Origin: Thermoleophilia bacterium
Lineage (GTDB): Bacteria > Actinomycetota > Thermoleophilia > BMS3ABIN01
Reading direction: 5' to 3'
NCBI GenBank assembly: GCA_014874175.1
Contig: JACWAD010000059.1
Span: forward strand, 1 to 42,720
Length of the DNA: 42,720 nt
Part shown: positions 8,624-15,806 of the stretch, piece by piece
How the letters are laid out: the number at the start of each line of letters is the position of its first letter
Position numbering within the stretch: position 1 is the stretch's first letter
Notes under the pieces: generated by a model
What the model was told of the DNA's origin: nothing
Databases searched by the model: none
The model's input: the letters and a program-made list of their open reading frames with translations, nothing else
Made by a program: the position numbers and the translations under genes

Positions 8624-9130
8624 TCACGCCGTAGCATACCCCAGATACCGCCGCCACGACCGGCGGATCTCAGAAACGGCCAGGTGAATAAATGCAAACG
8701 GGTCGGGAGGCCGGGGATTGGTGCGGGGATGCATGCCCGCTTCGCGCGGCAGCCTGTCTCCCTTGCGAGCATTGCAGGGGGCGCAGGATGTGACGATATT
8801 GTCCCAGGTCGTGGTCCCGCCACGGCTGCGCGGAATCACATGATCAATCGTCAGGTGGGCGCGCGAGCCGCAATACTGGCACGAATGACTATCGCGCGCA
8901 AGCACAGCCCGGCGCGAAACCTTGCGCATCTCCCCGTGCGGCACCTTGACAAAATAATTCAGCTTGATGACATCCGGCAGGGGAAAGGAGCTGGTTGTGG
9001 AGCGGAAAAGCCGCCCGGAATTCTCCAGCGCCTCGGCCTTTTGCTTCAGCATCAGCACGATGGCTCTTTTCGCGCTGCAAATATTCAGAGGCTCATAGGT
9101 GGCGTTTAACACAAGCACGTCATCCCTCAA
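8624..9130 (-). CDS. HNH endonuclease family protein
   Basis: 168 residues if translated from TTG at 9130, which has AAAGGAAA about 9 nt upstream; a GTG at 9172 would add 14 residues but lacks a ribosome site. The protein opens with DDVLVLNATYEPLN, typical of this family. The C-terminal half holds the HNH zinc-finger nuclease: two CxxC pairs (CQYC, CAPC) around DHVIPRSRGG and the final N-rich helix. Members are widespread in Actinobacteria and are often single genes next to DNA-repair genes; the cellular role is not established. It is divergent from rarA. Confidence 0.85.
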   Translation of the reverse strand: MRDDVLVLNATYEPLNICSAKRAIVLMLKQKAEALENSGRLFRSTTSSFPLPDVIKLNYFVKVPHGEMRKVSRRAVLARDSHSCQYCGSRAHLTIDHVIPRSRGGTTTWDNIVTSCAPCNARKGDRLPREAGMHPRTNPRPPDPFAFIHLAVSEIRRSWRRYLGYATA

Positions 9131-9271
9131 TTTAACATTTCCTTTCCCTGCGTCAAGCCGACAGGCCCTCACCGGCAGCAGCCGGACAGCCTAGGAAAAT
9201 TTTAGCCTGCCGGGCCTCCTACGGCAAGAACCGGCGCGGTGCATGACAAAAGTTGTTCACACAATTTCCTG

Positions 9272-9310
9272 TCATCCTTTCGCATGGCTCAGGACAAGTC
9301 CTGAGGCGAA
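9272..9310. repeat. GTCATCC-type hairpin upstream of rarA
   Basis: GTCATCC is followed by TTCGC(ATGG)CTCAGGAC, a two-base loop, then GTCCTGAG-GCGAA. The inner 8-bp stem (9288-9295 with 9298-9305) is perfect, and TTCGC/GCGAA extends it. It ends 5 nt before the probable rarA -10 box, so the hairpin covers the -35 region. Confidence 0.55.
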
Positions 9311-9311
9311 G

Positions 9312-9327
9312 TGTTAAAATCAGGCTA
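9312..9327 (+). promoter_or_regulatory. Extended -10 promoter giving a leaderless rarA transcript
   Basis: An extended -10 (TG one base before TAAAAT, 9315-9320) lies 6 nt before the rarA ATG at 9327. No purine-rich ribosome site precedes the ATG. Transcription would begin at or next to the start codon, as in actinobacterial leaderless genes. Confidence 0.5.
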
Positions 9328-10649
9328 TGAGCAATCCAAGGCTTTTTAACCTGCAAAAAGACAAGATTTCAGAAACGAGCGCGCCGCTGGCGCATCGCAT
9401 GCGCCCCCTTAACCTGGAAGAATTCCTTGGTCAGGAAAAGATCCTGGCGCCGGGAAGCGCGCTCTGGCAGGCAATTGAGAGAGACCGCCTGCCGTCAATG
9501 ATTTTTTTCGGCCCGCCCGGCACCGGCAAGACAAGCCTGGCGCGCATTATCGCCGGCAGCACCAAGGCAAATTTTCGCCAGGTGAGCGCCGTCAGCTCCG
9601 GCGTGGCGGAGCTTCGCCGCATATTTGCCGAGTCCGAGGAAGAGCTTGAGGTCAACCGGCGGGCCACCATCCTTTTCATTGATGAGATCCACCGCTTTAG
9701 CAAAGCCCAGCAGGACGCGCTGCTGCCGGTGGTTGAAAGCGGCGTTATCATACTCATTGGGGCCACAACAGAGAATCCCTACTTTGAAGTGACCGGGCCC
9801 CTCATTTCGCGCTGTGAACTGTTTGAGTTTCTCCCCCTGGGGCCGGAGGCGATCAGGGCCATTACGGAGCGGGCGCTCAAGGATTCCTGCCGCGGCCTGG
9901 GAGAAACAGGCCTGAGGCTGGACCGCCAGGGTATGGACGAGATCGTGCGCTCTTCTGCCGGTGACGCGCGGGCGGCGCTGATCATACTCGAAGCCACCAC
10001 CGCGCTCATGCATCCCGCCAAGAAAGGCGTTATTACGCTTAAGACCATTTCTGAAGCAATACGCCACAAGCCCGTTTTTTATCAAAAAGGCGGAGATCTG
10101 CACTATGACGCAATTTCGGCTTTTATCAAAAGCATGCGCGGCAGCGATCCGGACGCGGCCCTCTACTGGCTGGCCGTCATGCTGGCCGGCGGCGAAGACC
10201 CGAAATTCATCGCCCGCCGCATGGTCATTTTCGCGTCCGAGGATGTTGGCAACGCCGACCCGCAGGCGCTGCTTGTCGCGACTGCGGTGTCAAGGGCAGT
10301 CGAGTTCGTGGGGCTGCCTGAATGCCAGCTCAGCATGGCCCAGGGAGTTGTTTACCTGGCTCTCTCGCCAAAGAGCAATTCTTCCACCATGGCGATCGCC
10401 GCGGCCAGGGCCGACGTCGAAGCGGGCGGGACTATGCGCCCCCCAAAACACCTGCGCGACTCGCATTATCCCGGCGCCAGGAAGTTGGGGCATGGCACAA
10501 GTTACAAGTATCCGCACAACTTCCCGGGCGGCTACATCGAGCAGGATTACCTGCCCCCAGGCGTAAAGCGCCGCGTCTACTATCGCCCCACCGGACGCGG
10601 GTTTGAGAAAGAGCTCAGGCGGAGACTTAGGGAACTGAAAGAAAAATAG
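9327..10649 (+). CDS. rarA: Replication-associated recombination protein RarA (MgsA/WRNIP1 family AAA+ ATPase)
   Basis: 440 residues, the normal length. RMRPLNLEEFLGQ opens the AAA+ domain. Walker A is GPPGTGKT (about 62-69) and Walker B is FIDEIHRF (about 117-124), followed by the sensor region GATTENPYF. The C-terminal clamp-loader-like and MgsA domains include FASEDVGNADPQAL and the HLRDSHYPGARKLGHG signature. It acts on stalled replication forks, interacting with SSB and loading-clamp components. Probably transcribed alone, since a terminator follows directly. Confidence 0.95.
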   Translation: MSNPRLFNLQKDKISETSAPLAHRMRPLNLEEFLGQEKILAPGSALWQAIERDRLPSMIFFGPPGTGKTSLARIIAGSTKANFRQVSAVSSGVAELRRIFAESEEELEVNRRATILFIDEIHRFSKAQQDALLPVVESGVIILIGATTENPYFEVTGPLISRCELFEFLPLGPEAIRAITERALKDSCRGLGETGLRLDRQGMDEIVRSSAGDARAALIILEATTALMHPAKKGVITLKTISEAIRHKPVFYQKGGDLHYDAISAFIKSMRGSDPDAALYWLAVMLAGGEDPKFIARRMVIFASEDVGNADPQALLVATAVSRAVEFVGLPECQLSMAQGVVYLALSPKSNSSTMAIAAARADVEAGGTMRPPKHLRDSHYPGARKLGHGTSYKYPHNFPGGYIEQDYLPPGVKRRVYYRPTGRGFEKELRRRLRELKEK

Positions 10650-10650
10650 C

Positions 10651-10672
10651 AAAAAAGGCCCCTGCCTTTTTT
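10651..10672 (+). terminator. Rho-independent terminator after rarA
   Basis: AAAAAAGGC, loop CCCT, GCCTTTTTT forms a 9-bp stem with a T-rich tail that continues as CTTTCTTTC. It begins 2 nt after the rarA stop codon. Confidence 0.75.
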
Positions 10673-10700
10673 CTTTCTTTCATTTTACCGAAACAGCTAA

Positions 10701-10718
10701 TAAGATGGTCCCATCTTA
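10701..10718. promoter_or_regulatory. Perfect 8+8 palindrome before the YtxH-like gene
   Basis: TAAGATGG-TC-CCATCTTA is a perfect inverted repeat with a 2-nt centre, 3 nt upstream of the ribosome site at 10722. It could be an operator for a dimeric regulator or a leader hairpin controlling access to the ribosome site. No T-tract follows. Confidence 0.4.
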
Positions 10719-10732
10719 AATGGAGGTCTAAA

Positions 10733-11599
10733 TTGCCTAAATTTTCCAGATTCATTTTTGGCGGCCTGATGGGCGCAGGCTTGGCGCTGCTGTTCGCGCC
10801 AAAGCCCGGGCGGGAGCTAAGGCGCCTTTTAATGGGGGGCGGAAGGCCGGCGCTGCCACCTCCCGAAGCGGAAACAGCCGGTGCACCCGTTGACCGGGCC
10901 AGCCTCGATTCCAGGATCGAAGAAACCAGGCGGCAGGTCGAAACCCAGCTTGGCGAAGAAGCCGCGCCCGGTGCCCCTGAGGGTGAGGCTGTCATTGGAA
11001 AGACCTCCGAACCCCAGGAAGCCAAAGCCCTGGTAACCGGCAGCGAGACCCCGCCGGCCGAAGCGGCCGAAGAACCCCCAAAAGAAAAAATCACCACCGC
11101 GGGCGAAGCCGGAGAGGAGCTGGAGGCGGCCGCCATGACGGCGGCCGAGGAAGAAGATTTCGTGGTTGAGGAAGCGCCGCCAGAAGAGGCGGCGCAAGAA
11201 GAAGCTGCGGAGGCAGGCGAGACTGCGGCCGGAGGAGACGGCCCGGTTGAGCCATGGGAAGAAGAGATTGCGGAGCTTAAAACCCCTGCGGCAGGTGAGC
11301 CGGAAGTGGGGGAATCCGAAGAGGAAGCAGAAACAACCTCGAGGGAAGAAGAGCCTGCTGCCGAGGCGCCGGTGGACGGGCGTCCTGAACCTTCAGGCTT
11401 TGATCAAGAAGAGATGCGCCGCCGTATTGACGTGACGCGCGCCCGGCTTAAAGCCAAGGCCTTCGATGCAATGGTAAGTGGTGAAACATTTATCGAAACG
11501 GAAGCCGACAAGGCCGGCAAGAAAGAGCAACCCGCGGGTCCCCCGCTGGAAGAAGAAGTCGAAAAACAGATCGACGAATCGCTGAAAGAGGAAGAGTAG
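10733..11599 (+). CDS. YtxH-like protein with long acidic tail
   Basis: 288 residues from a TTG start with a strong GGAGGT site 5 nt upstream. Residues 6-31 form a short hydrophobic stretch (FIFGGLMGAGLALLFAPKPGRELRR) that matches the YtxH signature of one membrane segment plus A-P-K-(P/S)-G-(R/K)-E-L/T-R. The remaining ~250 residues are very rich in Glu, Ala and Pro and probably disordered. SRIEETRRQVE (about residues 61-71) and a near-terminal RIDVTRARLKAKA repeat resemble the tail of the smaller paralogue at 18379-18636. Function unknown; YtxH proteins are general-stress-associated membrane proteins in Bacillus. Confidence 0.75.
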   Translation: MPKFSRFIFGGLMGAGLALLFAPKPGRELRRLLMGGGRPALPPPEAETAGAPVDRASLDSRIEETRRQVETQLGEEAAPGAPEGEAVIGKTSEPQEAKALVTGSETPPAEAAEEPPKEKITTAGEAGEELEAAAMTAAEEEDFVVEEAPPEEAAQEEAAEAGETAAGGDGPVEPWEEEIAELKTPAAGEPEVGESEEEAETTSREEEPAAEAPVDGRPEPSGFDQEEMRRRIDVTRARLKAKAFDAMVSGETFIETEADKAGKKEQPAGPPLEEEVEKQIDESLKEEE

Positions 11600-11605
11600 T
11601 AAATC

Positions 11606-11690
11606 GGATTCTGGATTCTGGATTAACACCACCCACGCCTGAGCAGGCAAGCATTTTATCCGGTATCTAGATCAGGTATCCAGTATCCGG
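11606..11690. repeat. GGATTCTGGATTCTGG / ATCCAGTATCCGG repeats
   Basis: Tandem GGATTCTGGATTCTGGATT at 11606-11624 is followed by oppositely oriented ATCCGGTATC and GTATCCAGTATCCGG at 11658-11690. They lie between the convergent ends of the YtxH-like and HD-domain genes and overlap the last codons of the latter. Same family as at 169-395 and 17517-17540. Confidence 0.5.
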
Positions 11691-12389
11691 GTCATCGTCT
11701 GCTGCTTCTGGCCGGTCCAGCGGCCTGCGGAAATAATTTTGCAGCTCCGGCCAGGAAACTTTCCCCTTCCCGGCCACAACTTCAAAGAAGCCTTTCACGC
11801 GGGCATCAAGATTATCGATATGGTGAAGCACCAGCGCTTCGGCGCTCTGGGGGCGTTTGAATGCTCCCCATTCCAGCTCACCGTGATGACTGATGACTGC
11901 ATGGATGAGCTCCAACTCCTTCGAGCGGGGAAACACGCGCGGCAGTCCGCCAACTCTCTCCTCAATCATCTTCTGGCCGAGGAGGATGTGTCCCAGCAGT
12001 TCTCCCTGATGAGAGGTGCCGATTGTCTCTCCATAGCAAATCTCCTCGGTTTTACCAATATCGTGCAGGAGGGCGGCGGTTACAAGCAGGCCGCCGTTTA
12101 AACGGGGGTATTGAACGGCAACGTGCTGGCACAGGGTCGCAACTGACAGCGTATGCTCCAGCAGGCCGCCCAGGTAGGCATGGTGCGAGTTGACATGCCC
12201 GGGCGCAAGGGCAAACCTTTCCATGAACTCTTGCCGCAGGAAAAATGCCTCCAGGAGGGCCTTGAAGTCCGGGTCGTAAACCTCGGTGAGAAAATACCGG
12301 AGGAAATCCGCCATTTCCGCGCTGCTTCGATATGAGCGCGGCAGATTATTTCCGTGATTCTGGCCTGGCGCTGACGCCTTGTCGGACAT
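11667..12389 (-). CDS. HD-domain phosphohydrolase, YhaM-like
   Basis: 240 residues. The HD domain carries HH near residue 68, ALLHDIGK (about 106-113) and HAVISHHGE, the metal ligands of the family. The layout LLEHTLSVA ... LLHDIGKTEEI ... GHILLG resembles the HD part of the 3'-5' exoribonuclease YhaM, which also has an N-terminal OB fold. That OB fold is absent here; the protein starts with ~25 polar residues. It may be a stand-alone nuclease or nucleotide phosphohydrolase. ATG start at 12389 without a clear ribosome site. Confidence 0.8.
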   Translation of the reverse strand: MSDKASAPGQNHGNNLPRSYRSSAEMADFLRYFLTEVYDPDFKALLEAFFLRQEFMERFALAPGHVNSHHAYLGGLLEHTLSVATLCQHVAVQYPRLNGGLLVTAALLHDIGKTEEICYGETIGTSHQGELLGHILLGQKMIEERVGGLPRVFPRSKELELIHAVISHHGELEWGAFKRPQSAEALVLHHIDNLDARVKGFFEVVAGKGKVSWPELQNYFRRPLDRPEAADDDPDTGYLI

Positions 12390-12488
12390 ACAGGTTTTTC
12401 ATTTCTCCAAAATATTACGGGAAACAATCCTATCACGCCCGGCTCCAGGTGGCTAAATCCTGCAGGTGCTTACTACAGGACTAGCCCG

Positions 12489-12731
12489 CTAAATTGCAGG
12501 AGCAGGCAACGATTGCCCGCGCTCATCCGGTTCAGCTTTTCCTTCAGCTCCCATGGTCCTGTGCGAGCCGCGGAAGACAACAGTGCCGCACTTGATGCAG
12601 ACGCCGCTGAAATCCCCCTCCGGCAGCGGCACGTCAGCTTCGCACCAGGGACATGAAATTTCGACTGCCCGCAGATTTTCATGCAGCGGAAAATCCCTGG
12701 AACAACATCTCTGCCTCCATTTACGCACCAT
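12489..12731 (-). CDS. Small zinc-ribbon protein
   Basis: About 80 residues from ATG at 12731; a TTG at 12749 would add six residues. Two knuckles, CPWC and CIKC, about 17 residues apart, define a zinc ribbon around acidic PLPEGDFSG. The N-terminus is basic (RKWRQRCCSRD). The C-terminus is rich in Glu and Pro. No neighbour explains its job. A GAAAGG sequence abuts the ATG, so the exact start is unclear. Confidence 0.5.
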   Translation of the reverse strand: MVRKWRQRCCSRDFPLHENLRAVEISCPWCEADVPLPEGDFSGVCIKCGTVVFRGSHRTMGAEGKAEPDERGQSLPAPAI

Positions 12732-12902
12732 CCTTTCTTTAGTGGTCAAACTTGCGGTCTTGGCCTCGCCAGCAGCCTATTCTTTTTCTACGCTGTGGGC
12801 GGCTATCCTCTTCGCGCCTTTGCGCCGCTCCGCCACAGTGATAAAGTATTCGGGGTTGATGTGCGGTGTATGGCCGTATAGGTACACAGAATCGGAGGAA
12901 AA

Positions 12903-13109
12903 ATGCAACATGTTGCGCTTAACGTTCCTAAGATGTCCTGCGGACATTGCAAAATGACGGTGGAAAGCGCCGGGGGAGCGCTTGCCGGCGTCAGCTCAAT
13001 AAACGCAGATCCGCAGACAAAAGTGGTGGAGGTTGCTTACGACGAAGGCGCCGTCACCCTGGAAGAGATCAAGCAGGCGCTGGCCACGGCCGGATACCCT
13101 GCGGAATAA
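12903..13109 (+). CDS. Heavy-metal-associated domain protein, CopZ-like copper chaperone
   Basis: 68 residues. GGAGG lies 4 nt before the ATG. The whole protein is one ferredoxin-like HMA domain: strand VALNVP, the metal site MSCGHC (residues 11-16), and the closing EEIKQALATAGYP. In this family the two Cys bind Cu(I) and pass it to P-type ATPases or regulators. No copper ATPase or CsoR gene is in the window, so it is an orphan here. Confidence 0.88.
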   Translation: MQHVALNVPKMSCGHCKMTVESAGGALAGVSSINADPQTKVVEVAYDEGAVTLEEIKQALATAGYPAE

Positions 13110-13129
13110 TTGTTTTCACAGAATATGTT

Positions 13130-13165
13130 GAGGCCCCGGGGCGCCCACCTGCGCCCCAGGGCCTC
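13130..13165. terminator. Bidirectional GC-rich hairpin between copZ-like gene and jag
   Basis: GAGGCCCCGGGGCGC, loop CCACCT, GCGCCCCAGGGCCTC gives a 15-bp stem with one mismatch. ATAAAAA follows on the plus side. It sits between convergent genes, so it can end both; the short T-tracts make it a weak classical terminator. Confidence 0.55.
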
Positions 13166-13178
13166 ATAAAAAGCCTGT

Positions 13179-13925
13179 TTACGAGTTCCCCGAGGGAATT
13201 ATTACCACACGCCGGAAGGGTTCGTTGCCCTCGCTGGTTGTCTCCACACCCTTGCGATCCTGAAGGAACAAGTGCACTATGCGGCGCTCGGACGCCGTCA
13301 TGGGGCTGAGCTCGTAGCGCGGCTTGCCTTTCAGGACTTCGCCGGCCCCGCGCTCGGCCAGCGACCTTAAAACCTCGTTGCGCCTCTCGCGGTAGTCTTC
13401 CGCATCCACAATTACGCGCTTGCGCACCGGCGCTCCCCTAAAAACAATAATGTTTGCCAGATACTGTATAGCGTCTATTGTCTGGCCATGCCTGCCAATC
13501 AGGAGGCCAAGACCGTCTCCGTTGACGCGGGCCACCAGAGCGTCATACCGGTCGTATACGTCAACGGAAGCCTCCAGCTTAAGTCCCTCCAGGACGCGGT
13601 TCAGCAGCCCCGTCAGCTTCTCCATAGCCTCGGCCCCTGCCAGCTCAAAATCTTCACCCTGGTAGGATTCCTCTTGCTGAGAAAACTGCGCTTCAGGCTG
13701 GTAATATTCCGCGCCGGAAACAGAGGCGGCGCCGTCATCCTTCCCGGGGAGAGATGCCTCCACCTGGGCCATCTGAGAGCCCATCCCCAGGAACCCCTTT
13801 GACCCCTCAGAAACCACAACCAGCTCGACTTCATGCCTCTGAAAATGTCCGGCAACCTCCTCCAGCTTGGCCAGCGCATCTGCCTGGGCTTCGACCACTG
13901 TCTTGCCGCTGCCGATCACTTTCAT
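13179..13925 (-). CDS. jag: Jag/KhpB RNA-binding protein (SpoIIIJ-associated)
   Basis: 248 residues. The ATG at 13925 lies 1 nt after the yidC stop (TGA-G-ATG), and the expected Jag-N start MKVIGSGKTVVEA confirms it over a longer frame. Domains in order: Jag_N (1-50), an acidic Gln/Glu-rich linker (about 60-105), a KH domain (about 110-185, with GRHGQTIDAIQYL) and a C-terminal R3H domain (RYELSPMTASERRIVHLFL). Jag pairs with KhpA in Gram-positive bacteria to bind small RNAs and control cell elongation. Last gene of rpmH-rnpA-yidD-yidC-jag. Confidence 0.93.
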   Translation of the reverse strand: MKVIGSGKTVVEAQADALAKLEEVAGHFQRHEVELVVVSEGSKGFLGMGSQMAQVEASLPGKDDGAASVSGAEYYQPEAQFSQQEESYQGEDFELAGAEAMEKLTGLLNRVLEGLKLEASVDVYDRYDALVARVNGDGLGLLIGRHGQTIDAIQYLANIIVFRGAPVRKRVIVDAEDYRERRNEVLRSLAERGAGEVLKGKPRYELSPMTASERRIVHLFLQDRKGVETTSEGNEPFRRVVIIPSGNS

Positions 13926-13926
13926 C

Positions 13927-14658
13927 TCAGCGGCGCTTCTTCTTTGGTTTTGATTTCCTTGCACGTGAAACGCCTCCACTCTTCCTGGCAGGGGGCGGCG
14001 GCGCAGCCGGCTCTGCCGCCGGCTCCATGCCGGTCTCCCTGCCCTTGATCACCTCTCTGACAATCAGCTGTTGACCAACCATCAAAATGTTTGATGTGAC
14101 CCAGAATAAAATCGCGCCCGCGGGAAAATTGTAAATAATGACCCCGAAAAACACCGGCATAAGCAGCATAAGCATCCGCTGCGACTTGTCTGTAGTCGTC
14201 GTAAGCATCAGGCTGGACGCCAGTTGGCTGGCGATGTAGATGATCACGAGAACCAGGTCCCGGCCATTAATGTTGTGAATCCACAGAAACGAATTATCAG
14301 TGGGGAAGGGCTGGCTTCTGATCATCAGGTAAAGAGCCATGGTTATCGGCAGCTGGATCACCATGGGCAGGCAGGAGCCAAACGGGTTTACCTTGTGCTC
14401 CCGGTAAAGCTTCATGATTTCCTCGTTCAGCTTCTGGCGGTCATCCTTGAATTTCTTTTGCAGCTCTTTCATTTTCGGCTGCAGCTTCTGCATCGCCCGC
14501 ATCGATGTATATTGCTTGATCGTCAGGGGAGTAAGCACGATGCGAAGACCGATTGTCAGCACGATGATAGCCAGGGCGTACGACAGGCCCAGGTTGTTAT
14601 GCAAAAAAAGCAGCGCCTGCCGCAGCGGCTCAATCAGGAAATTAAGAGCGCTGGTCAT
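13927..14658 (-). CDS. yidC: Membrane protein insertase YidC/Oxa1
   Basis: 243 residues, typical of the short Gram-positive YidC form without the periplasmic domain. LSYALAIIVLTIGLRIVLTPL gives the first core helix. RAMQKLQPKMKELQKKFKDD is the cytosolic coiled hairpin. GSCLPMVIQLPI and later helices follow, and a basic C-terminal tail (KKKRR) may bind ribosomes. The hydrophilic-groove Arg lies in TIGLRIV. It inserts membrane proteins with or without SecYEG. The start ATGA overlaps the yidD stop by 4 nt. Confidence 0.95.
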   Translation of the reverse strand: MTSALNFLIEPLRQALLFLHNNLGLSYALAIIVLTIGLRIVLTPLTIKQYTSMRAMQKLQPKMKELQKKFKDDRQKLNEEIMKLYREHKVNPFGSCLPMVIQLPITMALYLMIRSQPFPTDNSFLWIHNINGRDLVLVIIYIASQLASSLMLTTTTDKSQRMLMLLMPVFFGVIIYNFPAGAILFWVTSNILMVGQQLIVREVIKGRETGMEPAAEPAAPPPPARKSGGVSRARKSKPKKKRR

Positions 14659-14879
14659 CCGAGAGGCTTCTTTCTCACCGGATCAAAACCGCCGCGTGAA
14701 AACGGGTTGCACCGGAGCAGCCGCCAAGCGGTCATCCTCAGGCCGCGAAAAAAACCCCATTCCTGAAATGCCTCCAGGGCATAGGCGGAGCAGCTGGGGA
14801 AGTACTTGCACCGTTGGGGAAATAGTGGTGAAATCAGCTTCCGGTAGAAGCCGATCAACAACATTGATATTCGCTTCAA
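14655..14879 (-). CDS. yidD: Membrane protein insertion efficiency factor YidD
   Basis: 74 residues from a TTG start. Conserved features: FYRKLISPLFPQRCKYFPSC, the YALEAFQEWG helix and RCNPFSRGGFDPV. It is a small membrane-associated protein that supports YidC. It begins 2 nt after the rnpA stop and overlaps yidC by 4 nt, indicating translational coupling. Confidence 0.95.
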   Translation of the reverse strand: MKRISMLLIGFYRKLISPLFPQRCKYFPSCSAYALEAFQEWGFFRGLRMTAWRLLRCNPFSRGGFDPVRKKPLG

Positions 14880-14881
14880 GA

Positions 14882-15271
14882 TTAGTCTGCTTCCTGAATT
14901 AGGTTCGCCCGCCGGAACAGGTCTCTCATCATTGCGGAGACTGTTTCGAGCCTGTTCTTCTCTATATATTCCGCCAGGCTTGGCCGGGCGATAATTACGT
15001 AATCAAAGCCGGGCGCCACGTCCTCGCAAATGGAACGGAAAGCCTCTTTAAGAGCCCGTTTCACCTGGTTGCGAACGACGGCCCCGCCAATTTTTTTCGA
15101 AACTGAGAGCCCCAGGCGCGGCTGGTCGCCCTCAGTTGAATGGTCAAAATAATAAAGGACGGCGTACCTGCCGGCAACTGACTTGCCCCGGCGGTAAACA
15201 CGCTTGAAATCAGCCGACTTTGTCAGCCGCTGTTTCTTTCCAGCCTGGACCGTTGCCGCTCCTATGCGGAT
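14882..15271 (-). CDS. rnpA: Ribonuclease P protein component, non-standard start codon
   Basis: The readable frame gives [38 protein letters not shown] and an acidic C-terminal helix, a full RnpA with the RNxVKR RNA-binding signature. In frame there is no ATG, GTG or TTG between the RL residues that normally lie about 5 codons from the start and the upstream TAA at 15302-15304. The only standard start, GTG at 15064, lies inside the RNR motif and would remove half the protein. I place the start at ATC 15271, which has AGGA 7 nt upstream and overlaps the rpmH end. ATA 15265 or CTG 15226 (GGAAAG upstream) are alternatives. Confidence 0.85.
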   Translation of the reverse strand: MRIGAATVQAGKKQRLTKSADFKRVYRRGKSVAGRYAVLYYFDHSTEGDQPRLGLSVSKKIGGAVVRNQVKRALKEAFRSICEDVAPGFDYVIIARPSLAEYIEKNRLETVSAMMRDLFRRANLIQEAD

Positions 15272-15396
15272 AGGGTTTTCCTGCCCTTGTTCCGGCGACG
15301 CTTAAGCACTCGGCGGCCTGCTTTGCTGCTCATTCGCAACCGGAACCCGTGCGTTTTCTTCCTTTTCCTCTTGTTAGGCTGGTACGTCCGTTTCAA
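15262..15396 (-). CDS. rpmH: 50S ribosomal protein L34
   Basis: 44 residues from TTG at 15396, with AAAGGAG about 6 nt upstream. [18 protein letters not shown] opens the protein and is diagnostic for L34, as is the Arg/Lys-rich remainder ending in RKTLSA. The frame could be read further upstream, but the family always starts at this residue. It heads the rpmH-rnpA-yidD-yidC-jag block; the upstream side carries DnaA boxes. Confidence 0.95.
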   Translation of the reverse strand: MKRTYQPNKRKRKKTHGFRLRMSSKAGRRVLKRRRNKGRKTLSA

Positions 15397-15456
15397 GAAA
15401 GCTCCTTTTGCATTCTGACGAGGTGACAGTATACAGCCACTTTTTCCGGAAGGCAA

Positions 15457-15806
15457 CTTGGCTTTCGCCCACCCCTATGCCTGTGGAAAGTGTGGAAAAC
15501 CGCCGCCCGTCAGACGTTTAAAATCCGGATTACAGCGCCATTCCTGCCTGGGCGTAAATCTTATTAAGAAAGTCAGGAAGCCTGCCATTAAGAAATATAC
15601 CCGCAAATGAAGCTATTTGCAAAAAAAGTGCATAGTGGTCCCGCAGAGGCCCCATTCCGGAAGACAAGCCAACCTCATTAAAATCGGTAAAAGGCAATTC
15701 CGACGGGGTTATCCACAAGCCTTGTCTTTCCTTTCGAACGCTTGCCATTAACCGGATTGCCGGCTCCGGAAGCATGCCACGCAGTTGCCCAAATAAACAT
15801 AATAAA
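15457..15806. other. oriC: Candidate replication origin (oriC) region
   Basis: No gene is supported here. TTATCCACA, the classic DnaA box, lies at 15709-15717. On the minus strand TTTTCCACA (15491-15499) and CTTTCCACA (15482-15490) form a tandem 9-bp pair just upstream of rpmH. The stretch between is more AT-rich than the surrounding genes. In many Gram-positive chromosomes oriC sits between rpmH and dnaA; here the next gene is radC and dnaA is absent from the window. A weak 81-codon minus-strand frame (15530-15775) overlaps it and is probably not real. Confidence 0.5.

Noticed and set aside
8615-9109. 164-codon plus-strand frame antisense to the HNH gene
   Set aside because: Shadow of the HNH gene; no conserved motif and unusual composition. 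The HNH fold on the minus strand is clear.
10105-10566. 153-codon plus-strand frame inside rarA
   Set aside because: Different frame within a well-recognised rarA gene; the product is low-complexity and lacks motifs.
15064-15064. GTG at 15064 as the rnpA start
   Set aside because: This start lies inside the conserved RNxVKR motif and would remove the first half of the essential protein.
15530-15775. 81-codon minus-strand frame with apparent ATG
   Set aside because: Third-position GC is much lower than in neighbouring genes, no domain or ribosome site is visible, and it overlaps the DnaA boxes. More likely part of the origin-like spacer.
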